Below, piece by piece: positions 8,262-15,296 of a stretch of 64,000 bases of DNA (the stretch's first letter is position 1; every line of letters begins with the position of its first letter). A program made the position numbers and the translations under genes. Under the pieces are notes generated by a model. That model did not search any database, was not told the DNA's origin, and saw nothing but the letters and a program-made list of their open reading frames with translations. Source of the DNA: Mycolicibacterium komossense (GTDB taxonomy: Bacteria; Actinomycetota; Actinomycetes; Mycobacteriales; Mycobacteriaceae); NCBI RefSeq assembly GCF_025822605.1, contig NZ_JACKTY010000033.1, positions 186,509 to 250,508 of the forward strand. Reading direction: 5' to 3'.

Positions 8262-9494
8262 GTGAACCCATCAAAGGTGTCGGTGTTGATCACCGTCACC
8301 GGTGTCGATCAGCCAGGCGTGACTTCGGCTCTCTTCGAGGTGCTTTCGCGCCACAGAGTCGAGCTGCTCAACGTCGAACAGGTCGTCATCCGGGGACGGC
8401 TCACTCTCGGAGTGCTGGTGCTCTGCGCCCGAGAAGTGGGCGACAGCCTCGACTTTCACGAAGCGGTCCGGGCCGCGGTTTCCCGGGTCGGCATGGACGT
8501 CACGATCGAGCGGAGTTACGACTCGGCGATCCTTCGTGAACCGTCGACGCACACCCTGGTGGTTTTGGGCCGCCCGATCACGGCGCAGGCGTTCGGCGTG
8601 CTCGCCAGGGAGGCCGCCGCACTCGGGGTCAACTTCGACACCATCCGCGGGGTCTCCGATTATCCGGTCACCGGGCTGGAGCTGCGGGTTTCGGTGCCGC
8701 CCGGCATGGGTGCCCAGCTGCAAACCGTGCTGGCCAGGGTCGCCGCCGAAGAGGGTGTCGACCTGGCGCTGGAGGATTACAGCCTGTCGCGACGTGCCAA
8801 GCGGCTCATCGTTTTCGACGTGGACTCCACTCTGATCCAGGGTGAGGTCATCGAGATGCTCGCGGCGAGGGCCGGCGCCGAGGCCAAGGTCGCCCAGATC
8901 ACCGAGGCAGCGATGAGGGGCGAGCTCGATTTCGCCGACTCGCTGCGGGAGCGGGTCGCGACGCTCGCCGGTCTGCCGGCCGAGGTGCTCGACGATGTCG
9001 CCGAGCAGCTCGAACTGACCGCGGGGGCGCGGACCACGCTGCGGACGCTCCGCCGGCTCGGGTACTACTGCGGAGTGGTTTCCGGCGGCTTTCGTCAGGT
9101 CATCGATCCGCTCGCCCATGAGCTGAAACTGGACTTCGTCGCGGCCAACGAACTCGAGATCGTCGACGGCAAGCTGACCGGTCGGGTGGTCGGACAGATC
9201 ATCGATCGTCCTGGAAAAGCCAAGGCGTTGCGGGATTTCGCGAACGAGGTCGGCGTTCCGATGGAACAGACCGTCGCAGTCGGCGACGGCGCGAACGATA
9301 TCGACATGCTGGCCGCGGCCGGACTTGGGGTGGCCTTCAATGCCAAGCCTGCGCTGCGGGAGGTCGCCGACGCCTCGCTGAGCCATCCGTACCTCGACAC
9401 CGTGCTGTTCATCCTCGGAGTAACCCGCGGTGAGATCGAGGCAGCCGATGCCGTCGACGGTCTGCTGCGGCGGGTCGATATTCCGCCGGACTAA
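8262..9494 (+). CDS. serB: Phosphoserine phosphatase SerB2 with two ACT domains
   Basis: This 410-aa enzyme hydrolyses O-phosphoserine to serine, the last step of serine synthesis from 3-phosphoglycerate. Residues about 5-170 form two ACT domains (VSVLITVTGVDQPGVTSALF; then HTLVVLGRPITAQAFGVLAR) that give serine feedback control in the mycobacterial enzyme. A HAD-type phosphatase domain follows. The nucleophile motif is FDVDSTLIQGE with Asp186, then VVSGGF and GDGANDIDML. Its length matches M. tuberculosis SerB2 (Rv3042c). The GTG at 8262 follows ctaD by 20 bp, and cotranscription is likely. The MocR gene ends convergently 5 bp downstream. Confidence 0.96.
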   Translation: MNPSKVSVLITVTGVDQPGVTSALFEVLSRHRVELLNVEQVVIRGRLTLGVLVLCAREVGDSLDFHEAVRAAVSRVGMDVTIERSYDSAILREPSTHTLVVLGRPITAQAFGVLAREAAALGVNFDTIRGVSDYPVTGLELRVSVPPGMGAQLQTVLARVAAEEGVDLALEDYSLSRRAKRLIVFDVDSTLIQGEVIEMLAARAGAEAKVAQITEAAMRGELDFADSLRERVATLAGLPAEVLDDVAEQLELTAGARTTLRTLRRLGYYCGVVSGGFRQVIDPLAHELKLDFVAANELEIVDGKLTGRVVGQIIDRPGKAKALRDFANEVGVPMEQTVAVGDGANDIDMLAAAGLGVAFNAKPALREVADASLSHPYLDTVLFILGVTRGEIEAADAVDGLLRRVDIPPD

Positions 9495-9499
9495 GTGCG

Positions 9500-10975
9500 C
9501 TAGATGACCACGTGCCCGGGCTGCGAGGGGGCACCGCCGGTCACCGAATGCCAAGCGCGGGCGAGCAATTCGATGGCACCGCGCAGCTGGTCCGCGGGTA
9601 GCGTGTAGGGCACCCGGATGTAGCGTTCGAGGGTGCCGTCCACTCCGAACCGCGGTCCCGGCGGCAGGTCGACCCCGAGGCGTGAGGCCGCTGCCGAGAG
9701 CGCGGAACTCATCGGGGCGGGTAACCGTATCCACAACGCCAGGCCGCCGGCCGGCCAGTGGCCGCTGCCCACCGGGCGCCAATCGGGCAGCTGTTCGGCG
9801 AGCAGTGCCGTCACCAACGTTCGGCCCGCTCTCACTATCTCCCTGCGCTCGGGTAACACGGTGTCTTCCATCGCGAGGAGCTTTGCCGCGGAGAGCTGTT
9901 CGAGGATCGGAGTGCCGAGGTCGATCGACGGGCGCACAGCCGCGAGCGTTGCCAGCGTCGACTTCTCGGCGCGGATCCAGCCGATGCGCAGCCCACCCCA
10001 GAACGACTTGGACATCGATCCGATGGTCAGCACCAGATCGTGGCGGTTGGTCATTGACGCGGCCAGCGGCGGGGGAACCGGTTCGTCGATCCACATGTCG
10101 ACCATCGTCTCGTCCACAATGGTGCGAGTTCTGGTCTCGGCGATGATCTGCGCCAACCGGTTCCGGCTCGGCGCGGGCATCGTCAGGCCGACGGGATTGT
10201 GGTTGTCGGGCATCAAGTAGGCGAGGTTCGGGGCCAGCTGGCGCATGGCGAACTGGAACGCATCGAGATCCCAGACATCCTCGGTCGCTTCGGGATTGAG
10301 CGCCACCGGGACGGGACGGGCGCCGGCGGTGGCGATCGCCGCCAGGGCGCCGTGAAAGGTCGGCTGCTCGACCAGCACCCGATCACCGGGCTGGATGAAG
10401 GTGGTCAGGATGAGGCCGATTGCCTGCAGTGCGCCGCTGGTGACCATGATCTCGTCGGGGGTGGTCGGCAGACCGCGCCGGCAGTACCGGCGTGCGATCG
10501 CTTCCCGCAGTGGGGCGACGCCTGCGAGTTCCAAGCCCGGTCCGTTCAGATAGGGGGCCACTTCGTTGGCTGCTGCACTGACCGCTTCCAGGACAGCGGC
10601 CGCCGGCGCTGCCATGGCGGCTGCTGCCAGGTTCACTCCTGCGCCCGCGGGCACCAGAGCCGGCGCTGCGGGTGGCGGGGCCACGGGCAGGGCCGTGATG
10701 CTGCGGGCACCAGGCCGGGAATGCAGATAGCCGTCGTCGCCGAGCTGGGTGTAAGCCGAGGTGACAGTGGTGCGGGAGACGTGCAGGGCGTCGGCCAGGA
10801 CGCGCTCGCTGGGTAGCTGTGCCCCGACCGGTAGTCGGCCGTCGATGATGAGTAGTCGAATGCCGTCGGCCAGGCCGCGATAGACCGGGCCGGAGCCACC
10901 GGCTGTCCGCCAGTTGCCCAGTTCGCGTGCCAGTCGATCCGGATCGAGTTTGCGGGGAAGTGCAGGAGCCACCAT
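9500..10975 (-). CDS. MocR-type GntR/aminotransferase regulator (YczR-like)
   Basis: This 491-aa regulator has an N-terminal GntR winged helix (GLADGIRLLIIDGRLPVGAQ, LPSERVLADALHVSRTTVTSAY, residues ~30-90). It is joined by an Ala/Pro-rich linker (~97-125) to a fold-type I aminotransferase domain (SGALQAIGLILTTF, PDNHNPVGL). The PLP-binding lysine is Lys323 in IGSMSKSFWGG. MocR proteins sense PLP-linked amino acids or amines and regulate a neighbouring gene. Here the divergent partner is a YczE-type membrane protein, the arrangement described for the YczR subgroup of MocR regulators. Inverted ACTGGCT half-sites fill the divergent gap and are a likely operator. No equivalent occupies this place in M. 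tuberculosis as I recall it. Confidence 0.9.
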   Translation of the reverse strand: MVAPALPRKLDPDRLARELGNWRTAGGSGPVYRGLADGIRLLIIDGRLPVGAQLPSERVLADALHVSRTTVTSAYTQLGDDGYLHSRPGARSITALPVAPPPAAPALVPAGAGVNLAAAAMAAPAAAVLEAVSAAANEVAPYLNGPGLELAGVAPLREAIARRYCRRGLPTTPDEIMVTSGALQAIGLILTTFIQPGDRVLVEQPTFHGALAAIATAGARPVPVALNPEATEDVWDLDAFQFAMRQLAPNLAYLMPDNHNPVGLTMPAPSRNRLAQIIAETRTRTIVDETMVDMWIDEPVPPPLAASMTNRHDLVLTIGSMSKSFWGGLRIGWIRAEKSTLATLAAVRPSIDLGTPILEQLSAAKLLAMEDTVLPERREIVRAGRTLVTALLAEQLPDWRPVGSGHWPAGGLALWIRLPAPMSSALSAAASRLGVDLPPGPRFGVDGTLERYIRVPYTLPADQLRGAIELLARAWHSVTGGAPSQPGHVVI

Positions 10976-10978
10976 TCA

Positions 10979-11019
10979 AGCCAGTATTCGCCAACTGGCT
11001 ATTGATGGCAAGGCCAGTT
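10979..11019. promoter_or_regulatory. Cluster of ACTGGCT-type half-sites, candidate MocR operator
   Basis: The 61-bp divergent gap holds AGCCAGT at 10979-10985, ACTGGCT at 10994-11000 and GGCCAGT at 11012-11018. The first two form a perfect 7-bp inverted repeat with an 8-bp spacer; AACTGGC (10993-10999) and GCCAGTT (11013-11019) form a second. The two AGCCAGT/GGCCAGT copies are 33 bp apart (about three helical turns). A fourth ACTGGCT is at 11047-11053 inside the small gene. Binding by the MocR protein is inferred from position and repeat symmetry. Confidence 0.65.
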
Positions 11020-11036
11020 CGGATGATTATCGAGAC

Positions 11037-11189
11037 ATGAACACAAACTGGCTACGGAGACTGGCCCGTTCTCTGCGGGACGCGCTGGCAAGCCTGCGGT
11101 CGACCGACATGTACTTCGACGATGCCGACAGCCGCCGGATGCGCAGCGACCTCGACGCCATCCGGGCACGTTTCCAGGATCACGCGTGA
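11037..11189 (+). CDS. Small basic/amphipathic protein (50 aa) preceding yczE
   Basis: This 50-aa ORF begins MNTNWLRRLARSLRDALASL and ends MRSDLDAIRARFQDHA. It is predicted to be helical and charged, with an Arg-rich N-terminus and an acidic patch (MYFDDADSRR). It is the first gene of the unit divergent from the MocR regulator, and its TGA overlaps the GTG of yczE (GTGA), so the two are translationally coupled. No clear Shine-Dalgarno sequence is visible. I do not recognise a family. Two points argue that it is real: it fills the gap exactly between the operator region and yczE, and its stop is fused to the yczE start. Confidence 0.6.
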   Translation: MNTNWLRRLARSLRDALASLRSTDMYFDDADSRRMRSDLDAIRARFQDHA

Positions 11190-11902
11190 AGACCAGGGCC
11201 CCCACAGTTGCGGTCAGTCGGAGCCTCGCATTGCTGATCGGTCTCGTCGGATACGGCTTCTCGATGGCACTGATGGTCCGCGCCGGCCTCGGGCTCGACC
11301 CGTGGGACGTGTTTCATCAGGGACTGTCCCGCCATACCGGGATGACGATCGGAGTGGCGTCGGCCGTGGTCGGCGTCGCGGTGCTGCTGGCCTGGATCCC
11401 GCTGCGCAACCGGCCCGGTATCGGAACCATCGCCAACGTCATCGTCATCGCCGTCACCGTCGACGCTTCACTGGCAGTCCTGCCGACACCGTCGGCGCTG
11501 CCCGTCCGGGTGGCGATGATGCTCGGAGCGGTCCTACTCAACGCGATCAGCACGGTCCTCTACATCGGCGCCGGTCTGGGGCCGGGACCGCGTGACGGTC
11601 TGATGACCGGGCTGGTGGCCCGGACCGGACTGTCGGTGCGCTTGGTTCGTACCTCGATCGAAGCAACGGTGCTGCTGACGGGCTGGCTGCTCGGCGGCGC
11701 GGTCGGGGTGGGCACGGTTGTCTACGCGTTGGGGATCGGTCCACTGGTGCAGCTGGTGTTGCGTCTCACACCGCAAGCGGTACTCGCCCGTAGTGGCTGG
11801 GCGTTCACGGATACCACCCTGACTACCATGAGCGAGTGCCCGAACCCGGCCCCGAGTCGAGACGACAATCCGAAGAAGCGCCAACCGACCCAGACCTGCT
11901 GA
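11186..11902 (+). CDS. YczE/YyaS/YitT-family membrane protein
   Basis: This 238-aa integral membrane protein has about five to six hydrophobic segments and matches the YczE group. It shows a conserved GYGFSMALMVRAGLGLDPWD near the N-terminus and a repeat-like YIGAGLGPGPRDGLMTGL in the middle, both following the '..AGLG.DP.D.' / '..GLG.GPRDGLM' pattern. The function is not established; family members may transport or help secrete a small molecule. The divergent MocR gene suggests control by an amino acid or amine. The C-terminal ~20 residues are hydrophilic and overlap the downstream ABC gene by 67 bp in another frame, so the last part may be loosely constrained. The GTG start is coupled to the 50-aa gene. 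Confidence 0.82.
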   Translation: MKTRAPTVAVSRSLALLIGLVGYGFSMALMVRAGLGLDPWDVFHQGLSRHTGMTIGVASAVVGVAVLLAWIPLRNRPGIGTIANVIVIAVTVDASLAVLPTPSALPVRVAMMLGAVLLNAISTVLYIGAGLGPGPRDGLMTGLVARTGLSVRLVRTSIEATVLLTGWLLGGAVGVGTVVYALGIGPLVQLVLRLTPQAVLARSGWAFTDTTLTTMSECPNPAPSRDDNPKKRQPTQTC

Positions 11903-12702
11903 TCGATTTCCGGAAGGTCTCGCTACGGCGGGGCGGCCAGGTCCTGGTCGGCCCGATCACCTGGCAGGTCGAGCTCGACGAACGATGGGTGGTCATCGGG
12001 CCCAACGGCGCTGGTAAGACATCGCTGCTGCGGATTGCCGCTGCCATGGAGTACCCGTCGTCGGGCCGGGCGTACGTCCTTGGCGAACGGCTGGGCCGCG
12101 TCGACATGTCCGAACTTCGCTCACGGGTGGGCCTCAGCAGTTCGGCGCTGTCGCAGCGGATCCCCGACGACGAGGTGGTGCGTGATCTCGTCGTCTCCGC
12201 CGGATACGCGGTGCTGGGCCGGTGGCGCGAGCACTATGAAGACGTCGACTACGAACAAGCCGTCGACATGCTGGAGAGCCTCGGCGCCGAACACCTGGCC
12301 GCACGCACGTACGGAACGCTGTCCGAGGGTGAACGCAAAAGGGTGCTCATCGCACGGTCGCTGATGACCGACCCCGAACTGCTGCTGCTCGACGAGCCCG
12401 CCGCCGGCCTCGATCTCGGTGGCCGTGAGGAACTCGTGTCGCGCCTGGCCGACCTGGCCGCCGATCCCGATGCACCGGCAACCGTCCTCGTCACCCATCA
12501 CGTCGAGGAGATCCCGCCCGGCTTCAGCCATTGCCTGATGCTCTCGGAAGGCAAGATCGTCGCGGCCGGGCTGCTGACCGAGGTGTTGACCTCCGAGAAC
12601 CTCTCGAAGGCTTTTGGGCAGTCGATCACACTCGATGTGCTCGACGGCCGCTACTTCGCGCGGCGGGTCCGCAGCCGCGCCGCGCACAGGAGGCGAGCAT
12701 GA
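11836..12702 (+). CDS. ABC transporter ATP-binding protein (Rv3041c-like)
   Basis: This 288-aa single ABC ATPase domain has Walker A GPNGAGKTSLL (~residues 55-65), signature LSEGERKRVLIARSL, Walker B LLLLDEPAAGLD and H-loop VLVTHHVEEIP. The protein has no membrane domain and no adjacent permease. In layout it resembles the YbbL/ModF-like lone ATPases, and the neighbourhood matches M. tuberculosis Rv3041c. The substrate is unknown. The GTG at 11836 overlaps the 3' end of yczE, and the TGA overlaps the Nudix ATG (ATGA). The chain ABC-Nudix-echA is therefore translationally coupled. Confidence 0.88.
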   Translation: MPEPGPESRRQSEEAPTDPDLLIDFRKVSLRRGGQVLVGPITWQVELDERWVVIGPNGAGKTSLLRIAAAMEYPSSGRAYVLGERLGRVDMSELRSRVGLSSSALSQRIPDDEVVRDLVVSAGYAVLGRWREHYEDVDYEQAVDMLESLGAEHLAARTYGTLSEGERKRVLIARSLMTDPELLLLDEPAAGLDLGGREELVSRLADLAADPDAPATVLVTHHVEEIPPGFSHCLMLSEGKIVAAGLLTEVLTSENLSKAFGQSITLDVLDGRYFARRVRSRAAHRRRA

Positions 12703-13508
12703 CCGAAACACCACTACAGCCTCGACCGGCCGCCACGGTGATGCTGGTGCGGGACACGGAGCCTGGCCTCGACGGAAAAATTGAGGTCTTCTTGATGCGA
12801 CGGCACCGCGCGATGGAGTTCGTCGGCGGGGTGATCGTGTTCCCCGGGGGCGGTGTCGACGACCGCGACCGCAATGCCGATATCGACTGGTACGGGCCGC
12901 CGCCGTCCTGGTGGGCGCAGCGCCTCGGTGTCGACGAAGAGCTGGCGCTGGCCCTGGTATGTGCCGCTGCGCGTGAGACTTTCGAGGAATCGGGTGTGTT
13001 GTTCGCCGGTCCGTCGGCTGACCCCGAGACCGTCGTCGGCGACGCCGGCAGGTACCGCGAGGCGCGGCTGGCGCTGGCCGACAACACGCTGTCGTTCGGC
13101 GACTTCCTCCGCCAGGAGAAGTTGGTGCTGCGCGCAGATCTGTTGCGGCCGTGGGCGAACTGGGTGACACCGGAGGAGGAGCGCACCCGCCGCTACGACA
13201 CGTACTTCTTCGTCGGGGCGCTGCCTGAAGGTCAACGCGCCGACGGCGACAACACCGAATCGGACAAAGCCGGCTGGGCCACACCCGAGGAGGCGCTGGC
13301 CGACTTCGAGGCCAACCGCTCCTTTCTGCTGCCGCCGACCTGGACCCAACTCGACTCACTGGCCGGCCGGACCGTCGCCGAGGTGCTGGCCGTGGAGCGG
13401 CAGATCACCGCGGTGCAACCCCATCTTGTGGTGGCCGACGGCAATTGGGAGATCGAGTTCTTCGACAGCGCTCGCTACAACGCCGCGCGGGCGGGGCGGG
13501 CGCCATGA
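12699..13508 (+). CDS. NUDIX hydrolase with long Nudix-box insertion
   Basis: This 269-aa protein starts with a TVMLVRDTEPGLDGKIEVFL strand pattern, then FPGGGVDDRD. About 45 residues later comes AARETFEESGVLF, which supplies the REXXEESG part of the Nudix box. The usual GX5E segment is thus split by a long Trp-rich insertion, as in NUDT19/RP2p-type CoA or nucleotide-diphosphate hydrolases. The substrate is not proven, but coupling to an enoyl-CoA hydratase-like gene makes a CoA derivative attractive. The ATG at 12699 has an AGGAGG site and overlaps the ABC stop; its own TGA overlaps the echA start. It matches the slot of Rv3040c. Confidence 0.88.
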   Translation: MTETPLQPRPAATVMLVRDTEPGLDGKIEVFLMRRHRAMEFVGGVIVFPGGGVDDRDRNADIDWYGPPPSWWAQRLGVDEELALALVCAAARETFEESGVLFAGPSADPETVVGDAGRYREARLALADNTLSFGDFLRQEKLVLRADLLRPWANWVTPEEERTRRYDTYFFVGALPEGQRADGDNTESDKAGWATPEEALADFEANRSFLLPPTWTQLDSLAGRTVAEVLAVERQITAVQPHLVVADGNWEIEFFDSARYNAARAGRAP

Positions 13509-14269
13509 CGTCCAGCGCCGGCGAGTTCATCAGCGTGCACACCGGTGACGAACATCCCGGGGTCGGCACCGTACTGATTTCGCGTCCGCCGACCAACGCG
13601 CTGACCCGGCAGGCGTATCGCGAGCTGGCCGCTGCCGCCGCAGAGGTGGGCAGCCGCGACGACATCGCGGCGGTGGTCCTGTTCGGCGGCCACGAGATCT
13701 TCTCGGCAGGTGACGACGTACCCGAGCTGCGCACCCTCAGCGACCGGGAGGCCGACCGCGGGGCCGCCGTCCGGCACGATGCCATCGAGGCCGTCGCGGC
13801 GATCCCCAAGCCGACGGTGGCCGCCATCACCGGATACGCGCTGGGGTCCGGGCTGACTCTCGCGCTCGCCGCCGACTGGCGCATCGGCGGGGACAACGTC
13901 AAGGTCGGGGCCACCGAGATCCTGGCCGGCCTGATCCCCGGCGGCGGCGGGATGGCGCGCCTGGCCCGAAGCATCGGCATCAGCCGGACCAAGGACCTCG
14001 TCTACAGCGGTCGATTCGTCGACGCGAGGGAGGCCTTGGCGCTGGGTCTGCTCGACGAGATGGTGGCCCCGGATCACGTCTACGACTCCGCGGTGGCCTG
14101 GGCGCAGCGTTTCGTCGCGGGTCCGCAGGAAGCACTGGCCGCGGCAAAGGCTGTCATCGACGGCACCTTCGAGAAGGGCAAGGGCGCCAGGTCCAAGAGC
14201 ATCGCCGACGAGCGGCGTCGCTACGTCGAGGTGTTCGCCGCCAGCCAGGCCGACCTCGAGACGGGTTAG
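13505..14269 (+). CDS. echA17: Enoyl-CoA hydratase/isomerase family protein (EchA17-like)
   Basis: This 254-aa crotonase-fold protein is close to M. tuberculosis EchA17 (Rv3039c), sharing SRPPTNALTRQAYRE, GGHEIFSAGDDVPELRTLS and AAIPKPTVAAITGYALG(S)G. The oxyanion-hole region is HEIFSAGDD and GYALGSGLTL. The glutamates used by classical hydratases are not obvious at the second site (GATEILAGLIPGGGG), where one Glu is present. It may hydrate trans-2-enoyl-CoAs or act on another acyl-CoA. The true start is the ATG at 13505, coupled to the Nudix stop; the frame is open further upstream. Confidence 0.9.
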   Translation: MTSSAGEFISVHTGDEHPGVGTVLISRPPTNALTRQAYRELAAAAAEVGSRDDIAAVVLFGGHEIFSAGDDVPELRTLSDREADRGAAVRHDAIEAVAAIPKPTVAAITGYALGSGLTLALAADWRIGGDNVKVGATEILAGLIPGGGGMARLARSIGISRTKDLVYSGRFVDAREALALGLLDEMVAPDHVYDSAVAWAQRFVAGPQEALAAAKAVIDGTFEKGKGARSKSIADERRRYVEVFAASQADLETG

Positions 14270-14279
14270 GCTGCCCTCC

Positions 14280-15296
14280 ATGACGAGCACGCACGAGGGG
14301 GAGATTCCCGTCCCCAATCCCCACGCGACCGCCGAACAAGTCGAAGCCGCCCGCCACGACACCAAGCTCGCGCAGGTGCTGTACCACGACTGGGAGGCCG
14401 AATCCTACGACGACAAGTGGTCGATTTCCTATGACCAGCGTTGTATCGACTACGCCCGCGGCCGCTTCGACGCCATCGTGCCCGACGACGTGCAGCGCGA
14501 ATTGCCCTATGACCGGGCCCTTGAGCTGGGCTGTGGCACCGGGTTCTTCTTGCTCAACCTGATCCAGGCCGGAGTGGCCCGCCGCGGCTCGGTCACCGAC
14601 CTGTCCCCGGGCATGGTCAAGGTGGCCACCCGCAACGGCACGTCCCTCGGACTCGATGTCGACGGCCGGGTCGCCGACGCCGAGGGCATCCCGTACGACG
14701 ACAACACGTTCGATCTGGTCGTCGGGCATGCCGTGCTGCATCACATTCCCGATGTCGAGCTGTCGCTGCGCGAGGTCGTGCGGGTGCTCAAGCCAGGCGG
14801 GCGGTTCGTGTTCGCCGGTGAGCCCACGACGGTCGGCAACGCGTATGCGCGCAGGCTGGCGGACCTGACCTGGAAGACCACCGTGCGGGCGATGAAGCTG
14901 CCCGGGCTGAGCAGCTGGCGCCGCTCACAGGAGGAGCTCGACGAGAACTCCCGCGCGGCCGCCCTGGAGTGGATCGTCGACCTGCACACCTTCGACCCGG
15001 TCGATCTGGAGAAGATGGCCACCAGCGCAGGCGCTGTCGAGGTCGAAACCGCCAGCGAGGAGTTCACCGCAGCGATGTTGGGCTGGCCCGTGCGCACCTT
15101 CGAGTCGACGGTGCCGCCGGGCAAGCTGGGCTGGGGGTGGGCCAAGTTCGCTTTCGGCGGCTGGACCACGCTGAGCTGGGTCGACGCCAACGTCTGGCGC
15201 CACGTCGTACCCAAGGGCTGGTTCTACAACGTCATGGTCACCGGAGTTAAACCCGACCCATCCCCCCTTACTTCGTTCGACCGCGCCGGATCCTAA
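14280..15296 (+). CDS. SAM-dependent class I methyltransferase (Rv3038c-like)
   Basis: This 338-aa methyltransferase has the Rossmann core motif I ALELGCGTGFFLLNL (~residues 80-95), an acidic post-I region (SVTDLSPGMV), and DLVVGHAVLHHIPDVE plus EVVRVLKPGGRFVFAGEP. The N-terminal ~60 residues (WEAESYDDKWSISYDQRCI) and a C-terminal ~120-residue extension are family-specific. The substrate is unknown. It follows echA17 by 10 bp and is probably part of the same transcript. Its TAA at 15294-15296 lies in the same frame as, and directly against, the next methyltransferase coding region (see the finding on the missing start codon). Confidence 0.88.
   Translation: MTSTHEGEIPVPNPHATAEQVEAARHDTKLAQVLYHDWEAESYDDKWSISYDQRCIDYARGRFDAIVPDDVQRELPYDRALELGCGTGFFLLNLIQAGVARRGSVTDLSPGMVKVATRNGTSLGLDVDGRVADAEGIPYDDNTFDLVVGHAVLHHIPDVELSLREVVRVLKPGGRFVFAGEPTTVGNAYARRLADLTWKTTVRAMKLPGLSSWRRSQEELDENSRAAALEWIVDLHTFDPVDLEKMATSAGAVEVETASEEFTAAMLGWPVRTFESTVPPGKLGWGWAKFAFGGWTTLSWVDANVWRHVVPKGWFYNVMVTGVKPDPSPLTSFDRAGS

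Noticed and set aside
8271..10094. 607-codon minus-strand frame opposite serB and the MocR gene
   Set aside because: It spans two real genes in the wrong frame and has no recognisable motif; typical of GC-rich antisense frames.
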